Assembly: GCA_045588485.1 (NCBI GenBank) | Contig: JAZNEI010000091.1 | Coordinates: 1-64,000, forward strand | Source of the DNA: HGM04593 sp045588485 | Lineage (GTDB): Bacteria > Bacteroidota > Bacteroidia > Bacteroidales > Bacteroidaceae | DNA length: 64,000 nucleotides | Direction: 5' to 3' | Part shown: positions 8,586 to 17,446 of the stretch, one piece after another | How positions within the stretch are numbered: position 1 is the stretch's first letter | Layout of the letters: the number at the start of each line of letters is the position of its first letter | The notes under the pieces: generated by a model | What the model saw: only the letters and a program-made list of their open reading frames with translations | Databases searched by the model: none | Told to the model about the DNA's origin: nothing | Translations under genes and position numbers: made by a program

Positions 8586-9308
8586 TTACTTGTATTTCGA
8601 GAGTCGTCTCATATCTTCTTTTGCTTTTTCTGAACCCTCGCTATATGCCCATTGGTACATCTTGTATGCCTTTTTCTTATTCTTTTTGATATGGTAGCCA
8701 TTTTCGTACATAATGCCTATTTGCCATAGAGCATCGGGATTATTCTCCAATTCCCACGACCTGGTGAATAGGTCAAAGGCTGCAAAATATGTTTTATCCT
8801 TTAATTCTTCTATTCCCATCAGATATAGGTCTTGTCTGTAATAATCTACTATTATGGGCATACCGAGTCCACCTTTTTGTAGTTTTAGTTTTATAGAGTC
8901 GCCCGCCTTGAAAGTTTTATATATATCTTTATCCTCGTAATCACACTCCCAATTATTGGAAAATATTAGTGTATTTGTTCTGCGGCTTTTATATGCGGTT
9001 TTTTCCTTGATAATTGCATATTCACTATATATTTTATTATCCTTAAAAAAGTAATTGATAATAAGTAACGGGGAAGGGCTCAGTATAAACCATATTAAAA
9101 AACCTATTCCCAATCGTCTATAATATCCATCATCTTGACCGTGGGCGTAATTATAGTAATTTGCATATATTACCAAAATAATCAGTCCTGCGAAATATAA
9201 GACATTCGTTAATGTGGTTGAATATACAACTGTTATATCTGTTAAAAGGACATAAGGAGCTACTGTGATTATTATGGCAAAAAGAACAATTAGTATCAAT
9301 TGTATCAT
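8586..9308 (-). CDS. Membrane protein with C-terminal Sel1-like repeat (240 aa)
   Basis: Three hydrophobic helices are seen in the first 110 residues: IQLILIVLFAIIITVAPYVL at about 2-22, VLYFAGLIILVIYANYY at about 37-55, and FLIWFILSPSPLLIINYFF at about 72-92. After a soluble stretch the C terminus has a Sel1/TPR-like unit, DALWQIGIMYENGYHIKKNK followed by KKAYKMYQWAYSEGSEKAKE. Sel1 units mediate protein contacts; no enzymatic motif is visible. The product is very likely a membrane-anchored scaffold-like protein of unknown role. The gene stands alone, with low-GC sequence around it. Confidence 0.6.
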   Translation of the reverse strand: MIQLILIVLFAIIITVAPYVLLTDITVVYSTTLTNVLYFAGLIILVIYANYYNYAHGQDDGYYRRLGIGFLIWFILSPSPLLIINYFFKDNKIYSEYAIIKEKTAYKSRRTNTLIFSNNWECDYEDKDIYKTFKAGDSIKLKLQKGGLGMPIIVDYYRQDLYLMGIEELKDKTYFAAFDLFTRSWELENNPDALWQIGIMYENGYHIKKNKKKAYKMYQWAYSEGSEKAKEDMRRLSKYK

Positions 9309-9371
9309 TATACTCTTTCTGTTTAAGTGAATAATGGATGTATTGCTTATTAAAGTATTATAATATTACAA

Positions 9372-9417
9372 AAAAGGAGTGATATTCACTGTAGAATACT
9401 GCACTCCTTTTAGAATT
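9372..9417 (-). terminator. Intrinsic terminator of the fabD-nucleotidase operon
   Basis: Arms AAAAGGAGTG (9372-9381) and CACTCCTTTT (9402-9411) are perfectly complementary around a 20-nt loop. On the minus strand the stem is followed by a run of T residues. It lies directly downstream of the 9435 stop codon. Confidence 0.7.
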
Positions 9418-9434
9418 ATACTATAAAAATGCTG

Positions 9435-9881
9435 TTACATAAGTAGATAGCTTAGCACTGCATCCATATCTGGGAACTCTTTTGAACCAAGGTGTATCCA
9501 CTCGCCGCAGAACTCGCTTGTGCCGTTTTTACCACGGTCGTCGATAAGGTAGTCGCCCTGACACAACTCCTTGTGGTGTGTCAAGATAACACGTTTGTGG
9601 AAAATCTCATTCATGTGTTTCTTTACCCACTCTATTTTGTCGCTTGCCGCAGTGGGGTTGTTCCAGGGTGAGGTGGACAAGATGTATACATCATAGTGTT
9701 TGGCAAGCAGGCGTACAGCCTCGCGTGCACCGGGGATTGGGTCCATAAGAGCGAAGATACCGGGAACCTCATCGAGCCTTCCTTTGTATTGCTCTTTTAC
9801 CTCGTCGCTGAGTCTCTCTATTCCCGACTCGAAGTTGACGAGAACACCGTCCATATCAAAAAAAATTCTTTTCTTGCTCAT
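9435..9881 (-). CDS. 5'(3')-deoxyribonucleotidase-like HAD phosphatase (148 aa)
   Basis: Cytosolic HAD-superfamily phosphatase of the 5' nucleotidase, deoxy (NT5C) type, which dephosphorylates deoxynucleoside monophosphates. The N terminus MSKKRIFFDMDGVLVNFESG holds the DxD catalytic motif (Asp9 nucleophile, Asp11). Motif II is STSPWNNP, and LIDDRGKNG near the C terminus is the metal-binding motif. The start at 9881 was chosen because it places the DxD strand at the very N terminus; the longer open frame to 9989 would overlap the upstream gene. It is the last gene of the minus-strand run that begins at fabD. The substrate is inferred from the family. Confidence 0.85.
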   Translation of the reverse strand: MSKKRIFFDMDGVLVNFESGIERLSDEVKEQYKGRLDEVPGIFALMDPIPGAREAVRLLAKHYDVYILSTSPWNNPTAASDKIEWVKKHMNEIFHKRVILTHHKELCQGDYLIDDRGKNGTSEFCGEWIHLGSKEFPDMDAVLSYLLM

Positions 9882-9969
9882 ATATCGTGTTTTTTTGCTA
9901 TTAGCGCAAATGTAGTCAATGTAAACCGAATAAAAAAGCAGGTAAGGAATAATTTTTGTATTTATTGGG

Positions 9970-10581
9970 TTATTTGCTGAGTATATCAATAAATACTTTT
10001 ACGCGAGCAAGTTTTTCTCTGAAATATACACGGTATCCTTTCTTGACATTTATATCACGGGCATTGTAGCCAATGGCATTAAGCTCAAGATGGTCGGCCA
10101 GAAATATAGCACGTTCGTTCTGAAATCTCTGCGAAACAACAGTGAATGATTTTAGTTTGAAATGCTCTTTCATGCGTTTCATGCTCTCGATTGTGCTTTT
10201 GCCTTTTGTGTCGCGTATAATGGCCTTGCGAGGTACACCGTGTTTTATCAATGCGTTGCGCATTTTTGTTGTCTCGTCATAGTTCTTGCTGCTGTCGCCG
10301 CTTACAATAATCTGTTTTACGAGTTTTTTCTTATATAGCTGTGCTGCTGCCTCTATGCGGTAGTTGAAATAGGGATTGCCGTTAGGATAGCCTTTGCGGT
10401 AGGGGGTTGTTCCAAGAACAACGCATACTTTATTCTTGGGGATACTGTCGGTATTGTTGTATAGCCTTTCGGCAGCAGTATTGCTTATTGCAATATCACA
10501 AGCAAGAATCATGGAGAAAAGGGCAAGTGGCAGAAGCAGTATCGTACCGAAAAGTCGGAGTACTATTTTTTTAAAGTTCAT
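9970..10581 (-). CDS. sanA: SanA/YdcF family (DUF218) membrane protein (203 aa)
   Basis: One N-terminal membrane helix (LRLFGTILLLPLALFSMILA, about 8-27) is followed by the DUF218/ElyC-SanA-YdcF domain: VCVVLGTTPYRKGYPNGNPY, then RIEAAAQLYKKKLVKQIIVSGD and KHGVPRKAIIRDTKGKSTIE, and FTVVSQRFQNERAIFLA. The family is linked to envelope barrier function (SanA affects vancomycin exclusion in E. coli) but its biochemistry is unsettled. It sits directly upstream of the nucleotidase gene and 42 bp downstream of mtgA, a peptidoglycan glycosyltransferase, which fits an envelope role. The symbol is given by family resemblance, not orthology proof. Confidence 0.8.
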   Translation of the reverse strand: MNFKKIVLRLFGTILLLPLALFSMILACDIAISNTAAERLYNNTDSIPKNKVCVVLGTTPYRKGYPNGNPYFNYRIEAAAQLYKKKLVKQIIVSGDSSKNYDETTKMRNALIKHGVPRKAIIRDTKGKSTIESMKRMKEHFKLKSFTVVSQRFQNERAIFLADHLELNAIGYNARDINVKKGYRVYFREKLARVKVFIDILSK

Positions 10582-10623
10582 TATTGTCGTTTTTGTTTAA
10601 TGGCTGCCTAAATGGTTTTTGTG

Positions 10624-11316
10624 CTATTTACTATTTTTCTTGCTCTCTTTATTGTTGTAGTCGACCTTACCAATGAATTTCATTATTTTAAGTATGTCGT
10701 TCTGACGTTTAAGCATATATTTGGATGGTTTTGCCGAGCTGTATTTGCGTGGGTTGGGTAGGGTGGCTGCAATAAGTGCACTCTGTTTTTTTGTGAGTTT
10801 GTCGGCAGTAGTGTTGAAATGGTGTTTGGCAACAGCCGAAGCACCATAGATGCCATTGCCCATCTCTATGCAGTTGAGGTATACCTCCATTATGCGCTCT
10901 TTTCCCCATATAAACTCTATGAGTACTGTGAAATAGGCCTCGAGTCCTTTACGCACCCAAGAACGGCCGTTCCATAAAAATACATTCTTGGCAGTTTGTT
11001 GGCTTATAGTGCTTGCACCACGCAGACGTTTACCCTTTTTGGCCTCTTCTTGTGCCTGTTTTATGGCTTTTATGTCGAAGCCATTATGTTCGGTAAAAAG
11101 ATTATCCTCGGACGAGACAACTGCAAGTGCAAGGTTCGGAGAAATCTTATCAAGAGGCTGCCAATTGTAGTGTATCGGGGCATTGTCGTTTAGATAACGG
11201 CTGAGCATAAGCGGTGTGCCGGGAATGGGTATGAACCGATATACAACTACCCAGGCAATGCTTAACACTATAAGGATAATTGTGCTCTTGAATATAAAGC
11301 GCAAAACTATTTTCAT
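10624..11316 (-). CDS. mtgA: Monofunctional peptidoglycan glycosyltransferase
   Basis: GT51 enzyme that polymerises lipid II into glycan strands on the periplasmic face. An N-terminal membrane anchor (FKSTIILIVLSIAWVVVYRF) is followed by the GT51 motifs: VVSSEDNLFTEHNGFD with the catalytic Glu, GASTISQQTAKNVFLW, RKGLEAYFTVLIEFIWGKER, then IMEVYLNCIEMGNGIYG. No transpeptidase domain follows, and the length of 230 residues is normal for MtgA. It sits between a DUF4919 protein and a SanA-like protein in a same-strand run. Biosynthetic redundancy with class A PBPs is expected. Confidence 0.93.
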   Translation of the reverse strand: MKIVLRFIFKSTIILIVLSIAWVVVYRFIPIPGTPLMLSRYLNDNAPIHYNWQPLDKISPNLALAVVSSEDNLFTEHNGFDIKAIKQAQEEAKKGKRLRGASTISQQTAKNVFLWNGRSWVRKGLEAYFTVLIEFIWGKERIMEVYLNCIEMGNGIYGASAVAKHHFNTTADKLTKKQSALIAATLPNPRKYSSAKPSKYMLKRQNDILKIMKFIGKVDYNNKESKKNSK

Positions 11317-11358
11317 CGGGAAATTCTTAGGGGCAGTATAACCCTTTCTGCCTTTATA

Positions 11359-12018
11359 TTATTTTTTAGAGGTGTGAGAAAGGAAGCGACTTATATTTAT
11401 ATACATCGTGCGCGAAGGGAATTTCCTGCTTGGCTCTACAGTTATGATGTTACACATTGTCTCGGTGTCGAGTTCTCGTCCCTTTACATCCTCTATCTCA
11501 AATATTCCATAGAGTAAATGGTCTTGGTCGTCGGGGTTGATTACATATAGTGGTGTCTTACTGCTCTTTCCATCGCCGTATGATATAATCATATTAAGTA
11601 TGTTAAGATACTTGGTAACGTATGATGTCACTTCGGCCTCGGGTTTTCCTAAATCAGATGCTGAGCGCCAAGCATAGAATAGGGCATTGAGACTTACTGG
11701 GTTATAAGAGAGTATCTCTTTTGAAATCTCATATACACGCTTTGTGTCTCCCTTTGCCATCTGATTCTTAAGCTCTTCCTCGTTCTTGTCGTTACCTCCA
11801 TTATATGTCGGCAGATAGGAGTGTCCATAGTATACGAGGGCAATGTCGTCGGTACGCAGCAGGGGGTCGTCGTTTAGAAAGATGTTTAATATGTCTTGAA
11901 AATAACTTTTCTCGGTCTCTACTGTCTCTTTGATGATTTTTAGGTCAAGCTTTGCTTGTGCCTCTATTGACGATATTGCAGCGAACAGTGCTGCTAATGT
12001 AAAGAATACTCGTTTCAT
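11359..12018 (-). CDS. DUF4919 secreted protein (219 aa)
   Basis: MKRVFFTLAALFAAISSIEAQ is a signal peptide, so the protein is exported. The rest matches the Bacteroidetes DUF4919 pattern as I remember it: an early DDIALVYYGHSYLPTY segment, a helical TPR-like middle (KRVYEISKEILSYNPVSLNA) and a late DQDHLLYGIFEIEDVKGREL strand. No catalytic residues are evident. Its start codon overlaps the stop codon of the amylase gene by one base (TAATG), implying translational coupling. Function unknown. Confidence 0.75.
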   Translation of the reverse strand: MKRVFFTLAALFAAISSIEAQAKLDLKIIKETVETEKSYFQDILNIFLNDDPLLRTDDIALVYYGHSYLPTYNGGNDKNEEELKNQMAKGDTKRVYEISKEILSYNPVSLNALFYAWRSASDLGKPEAEVTSYVTKYLNILNMIISYGDGKSSKTPLYVINPDDQDHLLYGIFEIEDVKGRELDTETMCNIITVEPSRKFPSRTMYINISRFLSHTSKK

Positions 12019-13709
12019 TATTTTATTGTTAATGGTATTATAACTCCGCTGTTTGCAGGAAGGTCGAATGCGATTGGCTCGTCGGCCGATAGAGTAATGG
12101 TAATATCCTCTCCTGTCAGCAGTTCTGTCGTCTTTATACTATTGCCTGATGCCTCTCTCGAAAAGTATGCGTATGCCTCTCGGGGGATGGTTACCTTACA
12201 ACTGCGGTTATTATCAGCAAAATTTGTGACTATAAGCAGCAACTCGTTGTCGGTTCCACGCAAATAGCTGTATATACGGTTGCAGTCGTAATCCTCGCTG
12301 TAGGGGTTGGCATACTGAAGGTCATAGAAGCGACCTTCGCGAAGTGCTTCGTTGCTGTTGCACAGCGTTAGCAGATTACGATGGAATTGTTGTAATGATT
12401 TTTCGTTGTCTGTTAGAAGCGAATCATCATATTTTCCATTGTTGCAGCGACGGCGTAGTGTGTCTACGCTCCAATAGTCGAATATTGTGGTTCGGCCATC
12501 TACACCACTATAACCCTCTTTGTCCATGCCTCGCTCTCCAAGCTCTTGGCCTGCATATAGCATAAAGGGTTGGTTACTGATGGTTGTTGAGACAATTAGC
12601 GCGGCAAGGGCTCTTTCGGCTTTAGAGGCAAAAAAGTCGGATGCAATGCGTTGTTCGTCATGATTCTCTAAGAATGTCAACATATTTTGACGAATGTCCG
12701 ATGTGCTCTGAAGGGCATAAGTTATATCGTTGGCTGATGCGTAACCATTCATCACTGCACGCAATGTGTCGTAAAGACCGACTTTGTCGTAGAGATAGTC
12801 GAAATGTCCTTCGTTGATGAAGCTGCGGTATATGTGTGGCTGATAAATCTCGCCTATAAATATCAAATGGGAATACTCCTCTTTTACCTTGGGAAGTGCC
12901 CAGTTCCAGAATTCGACCGGTGTCATCTCGACCATATCACATCGGAATCCGTCGACTCCTTGCGATGCCCAATATTTAAGTATCTTGAGCATTTTTACCC
13001 ATGTGTCGGGGACAGGGCAGAATTGGCGGTTGCCGGTACGATAGTCGATGCCATAGTTCAGTTTTACGGTGTCGTACCAATCGTTGCGCGAGGGGGCACC
13101 GAAACAATCGTTGCCCGTGGCACGAAGAGGCGACTCGCTGTATCTTTCGGTTGCACTCTCCTTGGCATCTATATTACAACCATAATCTTGTTCGCCAAGA
13201 TAGTAGAAGTTGTTGTGTCCCAAGAAGAAAGCACTCTTATCGTCATTCTGACCAAAATCGTATGTACCGGTCGGGCGATTGTCACTCTTGTAGTGACGTG
13301 CAACGTGGTTGGGAATAAAGTCCATAATAACTTTCAATCCCTCTTTATGGGTGCGCTCAATTAGTGCAATGAACTCCTTGCGACGGTTGGGAACATCCAC
13401 TGCAAGGTCGGGGTCGACATCGTAGTAATCTTTTATTGCGTATGGCGAACCTGCCTCGCCTTTAACAGTTGCAGGATGGGTGCTCTCTATGCCGTACTGT
13501 GTGTAGTCGGTACGGGTTGTATGCTCGAGTATTCCGGTGTACCAAACATGTGTGATACCCAACTCGTGTATTATGCGCAGTGCTTTACGGGTTATATCAT
13601 TGAACTTACCGCATCCGTTCTGTGCTATTGTTCCTCCTTCTATGCAATTTGCTGTGGTGTTACCGAAAAGGCGTGGTAACATCTGGTATATGATTATCTT
13701 GTTTGCCAT
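12018..13709 (-). CDS. GH13 alpha-amylase family glycoside hydrolase (563 aa)
   Basis: Hydrolyses or rearranges alpha-1,4-glucans. The four conserved GH13 regions are present: I, DFIPNH at 130-135; II, GFRCDM with nucleophile Asp258; III, FIGEIY with acid/base Glu287; IV, FLENHDEQR with Asp351. A beta-rich C-terminal domain follows. There is no signal peptide, so it acts in the cytoplasm, probably on stored glycogen or imported maltodextrin. It lies 12 bp downstream of fabD and is coupled to DUF4919. The glycogen synthase and phosphorylase of this window are 30 kb away, so this is not a classical glycogen operon. Exact specificity cannot be read from sequence. Confidence 0.9.
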   Translation of the reverse strand: MANKIIIYQMLPRLFGNTTANCIEGGTIAQNGCGKFNDITRKALRIIHELGITHVWYTGILEHTTRTDYTQYGIESTHPATVKGEAGSPYAIKDYYDVDPDLAVDVPNRRKEFIALIERTHKEGLKVIMDFIPNHVARHYKSDNRPTGTYDFGQNDDKSAFFLGHNNFYYLGEQDYGCNIDAKESATERYSESPLRATGNDCFGAPSRNDWYDTVKLNYGIDYRTGNRQFCPVPDTWVKMLKILKYWASQGVDGFRCDMVEMTPVEFWNWALPKVKEEYSHLIFIGEIYQPHIYRSFINEGHFDYLYDKVGLYDTLRAVMNGYASANDITYALQSTSDIRQNMLTFLENHDEQRIASDFFASKAERALAALIVSTTISNQPFMLYAGQELGERGMDKEGYSGVDGRTTIFDYWSVDTLRRRCNNGKYDDSLLTDNEKSLQQFHRNLLTLCNSNEALREGRFYDLQYANPYSEDYDCNRIYSYLRGTDNELLLIVTNFADNNRSCKVTIPREAYAYFSREASGNSIKTTELLTGEDITITLSADEPIAFDLPANSGVIIPLTIK

Positions 13710-13721
13710 AATGTGTTGTGT

Positions 13722-14606
13722 TTATGCCTTTGTGGTTGTTACGGCTGTTGATATCTTTTTTATCGTGCCCTGAAGTACCGAGCCGGGACCGCACTCTATG
13801 AATTCGGTGGCTCCGTCGTTTATCATCTCATTTACATCTTTTGTCCAGCGTACAGGTGATGTGAGTTGTGCTATGAGGTTCTCTTTTATCTCGTCGGGAT
13901 TGGTGTGAGGCTTGCCGTCTACATTCTGGTAAACTGGGCAGATGGGTGTGTTGAATGCTGTCTCACGTATTGCTGCCTCGAGTTCCTCTTTTGCGGGTTG
14001 CATAAGCGGAGAGTGGAAAGCGCCGCTGACGTTCAAGGGTAAAGCGCGTTTTGCACCGGCTGCTTTCATTGCTTCGCAGGCGAGTGTAACCCCCTCTTTT
14101 GTTCCTGATATTACAATCTGTCCCGGGCAGTTGTAATTCGCCGCTACAACCTGATTGCCGCCATTGCTTATTTCGTCGCATATACGCTCTACTTCTTCAT
14201 CGGGGAGGGCTATAATGGCTGCCATTGTCGACTCTTGTGCTTCACAAGCCTTTTGCATGGCAAGGGCACGTTTGTATACAAGTGTAAGTCCATCGGCAAA
14301 TGAGAGCGCACCGGCTGCTGTGAGTGCTGAGAACTCACCGAGCGAGTGGCCGGCGACCATAGATGGGGTAAACTCGCTCTCGAGTGTGAGTGCTGTTATT
14401 ACCGAGTGGATAAACACTGCGGGTTGGGTCACCTTGGTCTGTTTAAGCTCCTCATCGGTGCCGTTGAACATAATATCGGTAATGCGGAATCCCAAAATCT
14501 CATTTGCTTTCTCGAAATATACTCGCGCCAATGGATTATTGTCATAAAGCTCTTTACCCATTCCGCTGAATTGTGCTCCCTGACCGGGAAAAACGTATGC
14601 TTTCAT
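13722..14606 (-). CDS. fabD: Malonyl-CoA:ACP transacylase
   Basis: Transfers malonyl from CoA to acyl carrier protein at the start of fatty-acid synthesis in the cytoplasm. YVFPGQGAQFSGMGKEL at the N terminus, the nucleophile elbow GHSLGEF (Ser88) and the GAFHSPLM segment with the catalytic His are all present; 294 residues is typical. The frame is open 12 bp further to a TTG at 14618, but ATG 14606 gives the conserved start. It heads a minus-strand run of six genes spaced 12 to 42 bp apart or overlapping. Confidence 0.95.
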   Translation of the reverse strand: MKAYVFPGQGAQFSGMGKELYDNNPLARVYFEKANEILGFRITDIMFNGTDEELKQTKVTQPAVFIHSVITALTLESEFTPSMVAGHSLGEFSALTAAGALSFADGLTLVYKRALAMQKACEAQESTMAAIIALPDEEVERICDEISNGGNQVVAANYNCPGQIVISGTKEGVTLACEAMKAAGAKRALPLNVSGAFHSPLMQPAKEELEAAIRETAFNTPICPVYQNVDGKPHTNPDEIKENLIAQLTSPVRWTKDVNEMINDGATEFIECGPGSVLQGTIKKISTAVTTTKA

Positions 14607-14759
14607 CTTTTTGTTCAAGTTAATTTTGTGTGGTACTTTAAATAGACTATTATGTCTTTTTGTGGTACTATGTGGAAAAATCAGTGCAAAGATAACGATT
14701 TTTCGTTGTATTTTCCCCTAATGGTTGTCATAAAGTGTCTTTTTAAGAAAAAATAGTAC

Positions 14760-14767
14760 TATCTTTG
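14760..14767 (+). promoter_or_regulatory. Bacteroidetes -7 promoter box TATCTTTG for the polysaccharide operon
   Basis: TATCTTTG followed by CAC matches the Bacteroidetes sigma-ABfr -7 box. I see no good -33 TTTG at the usual distance. The transcript would have a leader of about 135 nt before the 14909 start. Confidence 0.5.
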
Positions 14768-14816
14768 CACCTTATGCAAAAATAACGGCATTAGCTTTTG
14801 ATTTATAGCCTGATTG

Positions 14817-14840
14817 TTGCCTTACAGGGCAATATTTTTT
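14817..14840 (+). promoter_or_regulatory. Terminator-like hairpin in operon leader (possible attenuator)
   Basis: TTGCC (14817-14821) pairs with GGCAA (14828-14832) and is followed by TATTTTTT, a short terminator-like structure inside the untranslated leader of the polysaccharide operon. The stem is only 5 bp, so termination would be weak or regulated. Capsule operons of Bacteroides are known to be controlled by leader antitermination, but no UpxY-like gene is seen here. Confidence 0.3.
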
Positions 14841-14908
14841 GCGTGTGCGCGTTATATATATATTGTAGTTGAGAAAAAGTTAATAATTGTAAATAAATTA
14901 AAACAGAA

Positions 14909-17440
14909 ATGCGACGAACTTATTTGCTCTTGATTCTGCTTATGGTGTTGCAGTGTACATTTGCGCAAAGTAACAATCGTAAACAGACTGTATCGAATAG
15001 AAATGAGAGAATAATGCAGACATCCGGTTATTCCGATGGTGGAGTGATGACGGATGAGCAGATTATTGAGTACATCAAGGCTGAACAGGCTAAAGGTACC
15101 GATAGTAAACAGATTGTTATGAATCTTTTGAAGAAGGGTGTGCCCGAATCGCAACTCAATCGTTTGCGCAAGAGTTATCTCGAAGAGAAAGAGAAACTCG
15201 AGAAACAAGGAAAAAGAAAGAAAAACAGTTCGACCAACGATTTTAACAATGGCATAAATGAAAGGGATAGAGAACGTCAGCCGGTCTCGCAGGATTTTGG
15301 CTTTTTCTCCGATTCGCTCGATGTCTTGATTCCCGACTCGGTGGCTCTTATGGAGTTGCACAAGAAAATGGAGGAGCGTCCGAAGATTTTCGGTCATAAT
15401 ATATTCCGTGATAAGGCTCTAAACTTCGAACCCAGTATGAATATGGCAACACCCGATAATTACAAATTGGGTCCCGGTGACGAGGTTATTATTGATGTGT
15501 GGGGAGCTTCGCAGTCGACAGTGATTGACGAGATTACTCCCGACGGCTATCTGAATATTGATATATTAGGACTCGTCTATCTCAATGGAATGACAGTGAA
15601 AGAGGCCAACAGTTATCTGAAAGAGCAGTATAGCCGCATCTATGCAGGAATTTCAGGTGATAATCCAAACGCACATATAAAATTGTCTCTTGGAAAAATA
15701 CGCACTATTCAGGTGAGTGTTATGGGCGAGGTCGAGAATCCCGGAACGTATGCTCTTTCGGCTTTTGCTTCGGTATTCCATGCTCTTTATCAGGCAGGAG
15801 GTGTGAACGAGATAGGTACTCTGCGTGCCATTAAGGTTGCTCGCGCTGGAAAAACAATAGTTACAATTGATGTTTACGACTATCTGTTGAATGGAAAAAC
15901 AGCCAATGATATACGTCTTGCCGATGGCGATGCGGTTATTGTTGATACATACGACTGTCTTGTGGATGTACAGGGCAAGGTTAAGCGTCCAATGTTCTAC
16001 GAGATGAAAAGCAGTGAGAGTGCAGCCGACCTGTTGCGTTATGCAGGAGGTTTTGCACGAGAGGCCTATCGTGGCGATATAAGAATAGAGCGTGTGGGCG
16101 ACCGCGAACGTCAGATATTTACGCTGAATAACGAAGAGCAAAAGAGTTTCAAAATGCGCGACGGCGATATAATGTCGGTCGACTCTATTGCCGATAGCTA
16201 CGAGAATATGGTCGAGGCAAAAGGTGCTCTCTTCCGTCCCGGAAAATTCCAGCTTGGAGGAAAGACAAGAACTGTAAAAGAACTTATCGAACGTGCCGGT
16301 GGTCTTAAACAAGATGCATTCGTGAACCGTGCGTTGCTTAATCGCCGTTTGCCCGACCTTACAATGGAGAACCTCGCGGTTGATGTTGCAGGCATCATGG
16401 CAGGAACATCCGATGATATAGAATTGCGTAATAACGATGTACTTTATATTCCTGCACTCTCGGATATGGAGGAGATTAAGGTAATTGACATCTATGGCGA
16501 GGTTGCGATGCCCGGAAAATATCGCTTTGCCGAGAATACGACCATTGAGGATGTAATACTTATGGCAGGCGGATTAAAAGACAAGGCTTCTACAGCACGT
16601 GTCGAGGTGGTACGAAGAATGAGAGATTCGAACGCAATCACAGGCAGCGATACTATTGCAAAAACCTACACATTCCCCATTGATAAAGGGCTGTTGGTGT
16701 CGCGAGGCAACAATTTCAAGCTGAAGCCTTACGATGCTGTATACGTACGTCGTTCACCCGGTTATTATGAGCAGCAGAATGTAGAGATAGCGGGCGAGGT
16801 TGCTTTTGCCGGTACATACGTACTCGACCGTAAGAACATGCGTCTGAGTGACCTTGTAAAGAGTGCGGGCGGCTTGTTGGATAGAGCTTATCCAAAAGGT
16901 GCACGCCTTGAACGTCGTATGACTGCCGAAGAAAAAGCCCGTGCCCTTCAGACATTGCGCACTGTACAGCGTCAGATGGACTCGGTGGATATAAGCAAGA
17001 TTGAGGTTCTTGATGTTCACACGGTGGGTATTGAGCTCGATAAGGCAATGAGTAATCCCGGCAGCGATTTTGATGTTGTATTGCAGGATGGCGACAAACT
17101 TATTATCCCTCAGTTTTCGAATACGGTGAAAATATCGGGTAATGTTGTCTATCCCAATACTGTGACATATAAGGAGAACAAGAGTCTTAAATATTATATC
17201 GAGCAGGCCGGTGGATATGGTCAGAATGCAAAGAAATCAAAAGCGATTATAATTTACAAAAATGGTACTGTGGCACGTGCAAAGGGAAGCAAGAGCAAGC
17301 TCATTCAGCCCGGATGCGAGATTATTGTTCCTACGAAAGTACAACGTCAGGGAATGAGTACTACCGAAATATTGTCTCTCTCATCGACATCGGCATCGTT
17401 GGCAACAGTTGTAATTGCACTTATAAATCTTTTGAAATAA
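14909..17440 (+). CDS. SLBB-domain polysaccharide export protein (843 aa)
   Basis: Outer-membrane-side polysaccharide export protein of the Wza class, in the long Bacteroidetes form with many SLBB repeats. A signal peptide (MRRTYLLLILLMVLQCTFAQ) has no convincing lipobox. A Poly_export domain near residues 185-275 (NYKLGPGDEVIIDVWGASQ, then DGYLNIDILGLVYLNGMTV) is followed by about six SLBB units, each with a V.G.V..PG.Y pattern (VMGEVENPGTYALS, IYGEVAMPGKYRFA, IAGEVAFAGTYVLD, ISGNVVYPNTVTYK). The C terminus ends in a hydrophobic helix (SASLATVVIALINLLK), which is odd for classical Wza. It is the first gene of the polysaccharide operon, 6 bp before the Wzz-like gene. Confidence 0.92.
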   Translation: MRRTYLLLILLMVLQCTFAQSNNRKQTVSNRNERIMQTSGYSDGGVMTDEQIIEYIKAEQAKGTDSKQIVMNLLKKGVPESQLNRLRKSYLEEKEKLEKQGKRKKNSSTNDFNNGINERDRERQPVSQDFGFFSDSLDVLIPDSVALMELHKKMEERPKIFGHNIFRDKALNFEPSMNMATPDNYKLGPGDEVIIDVWGASQSTVIDEITPDGYLNIDILGLVYLNGMTVKEANSYLKEQYSRIYAGISGDNPNAHIKLSLGKIRTIQVSVMGEVENPGTYALSAFASVFHALYQAGGVNEIGTLRAIKVARAGKTIVTIDVYDYLLNGKTANDIRLADGDAVIVDTYDCLVDVQGKVKRPMFYEMKSSESAADLLRYAGGFAREAYRGDIRIERVGDRERQIFTLNNEEQKSFKMRDGDIMSVDSIADSYENMVEAKGALFRPGKFQLGGKTRTVKELIERAGGLKQDAFVNRALLNRRLPDLTMENLAVDVAGIMAGTSDDIELRNNDVLYIPALSDMEEIKVIDIYGEVAMPGKYRFAENTTIEDVILMAGGLKDKASTARVEVVRRMRDSNAITGSDTIAKTYTFPIDKGLLVSRGNNFKLKPYDAVYVRRSPGYYEQQNVEIAGEVAFAGTYVLDRKNMRLSDLVKSAGGLLDRAYPKGARLERRMTAEEKARALQTLRTVQRQMDSVDISKIEVLDVHTVGIELDKAMSNPGSDFDVVLQDGDKLIIPQFSNTVKISGNVVYPNTVTYKENKSLKYYIEQAGGYGQNAKKSKAIIIYKNGTVARAKGSKSKLIQPGCEIIVPTKVQRQGMSTTEILSLSSTSASLATVVIALINLLK

Positions 17441-17446
17441 GAGGCT

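Noticed and set aside
15653..16312. 219-codon antisense frame inside the SLBB export gene
   Set aside because: It lies fully within a well-supported gene on the other strand and its residue composition is that of an antisense shadow.
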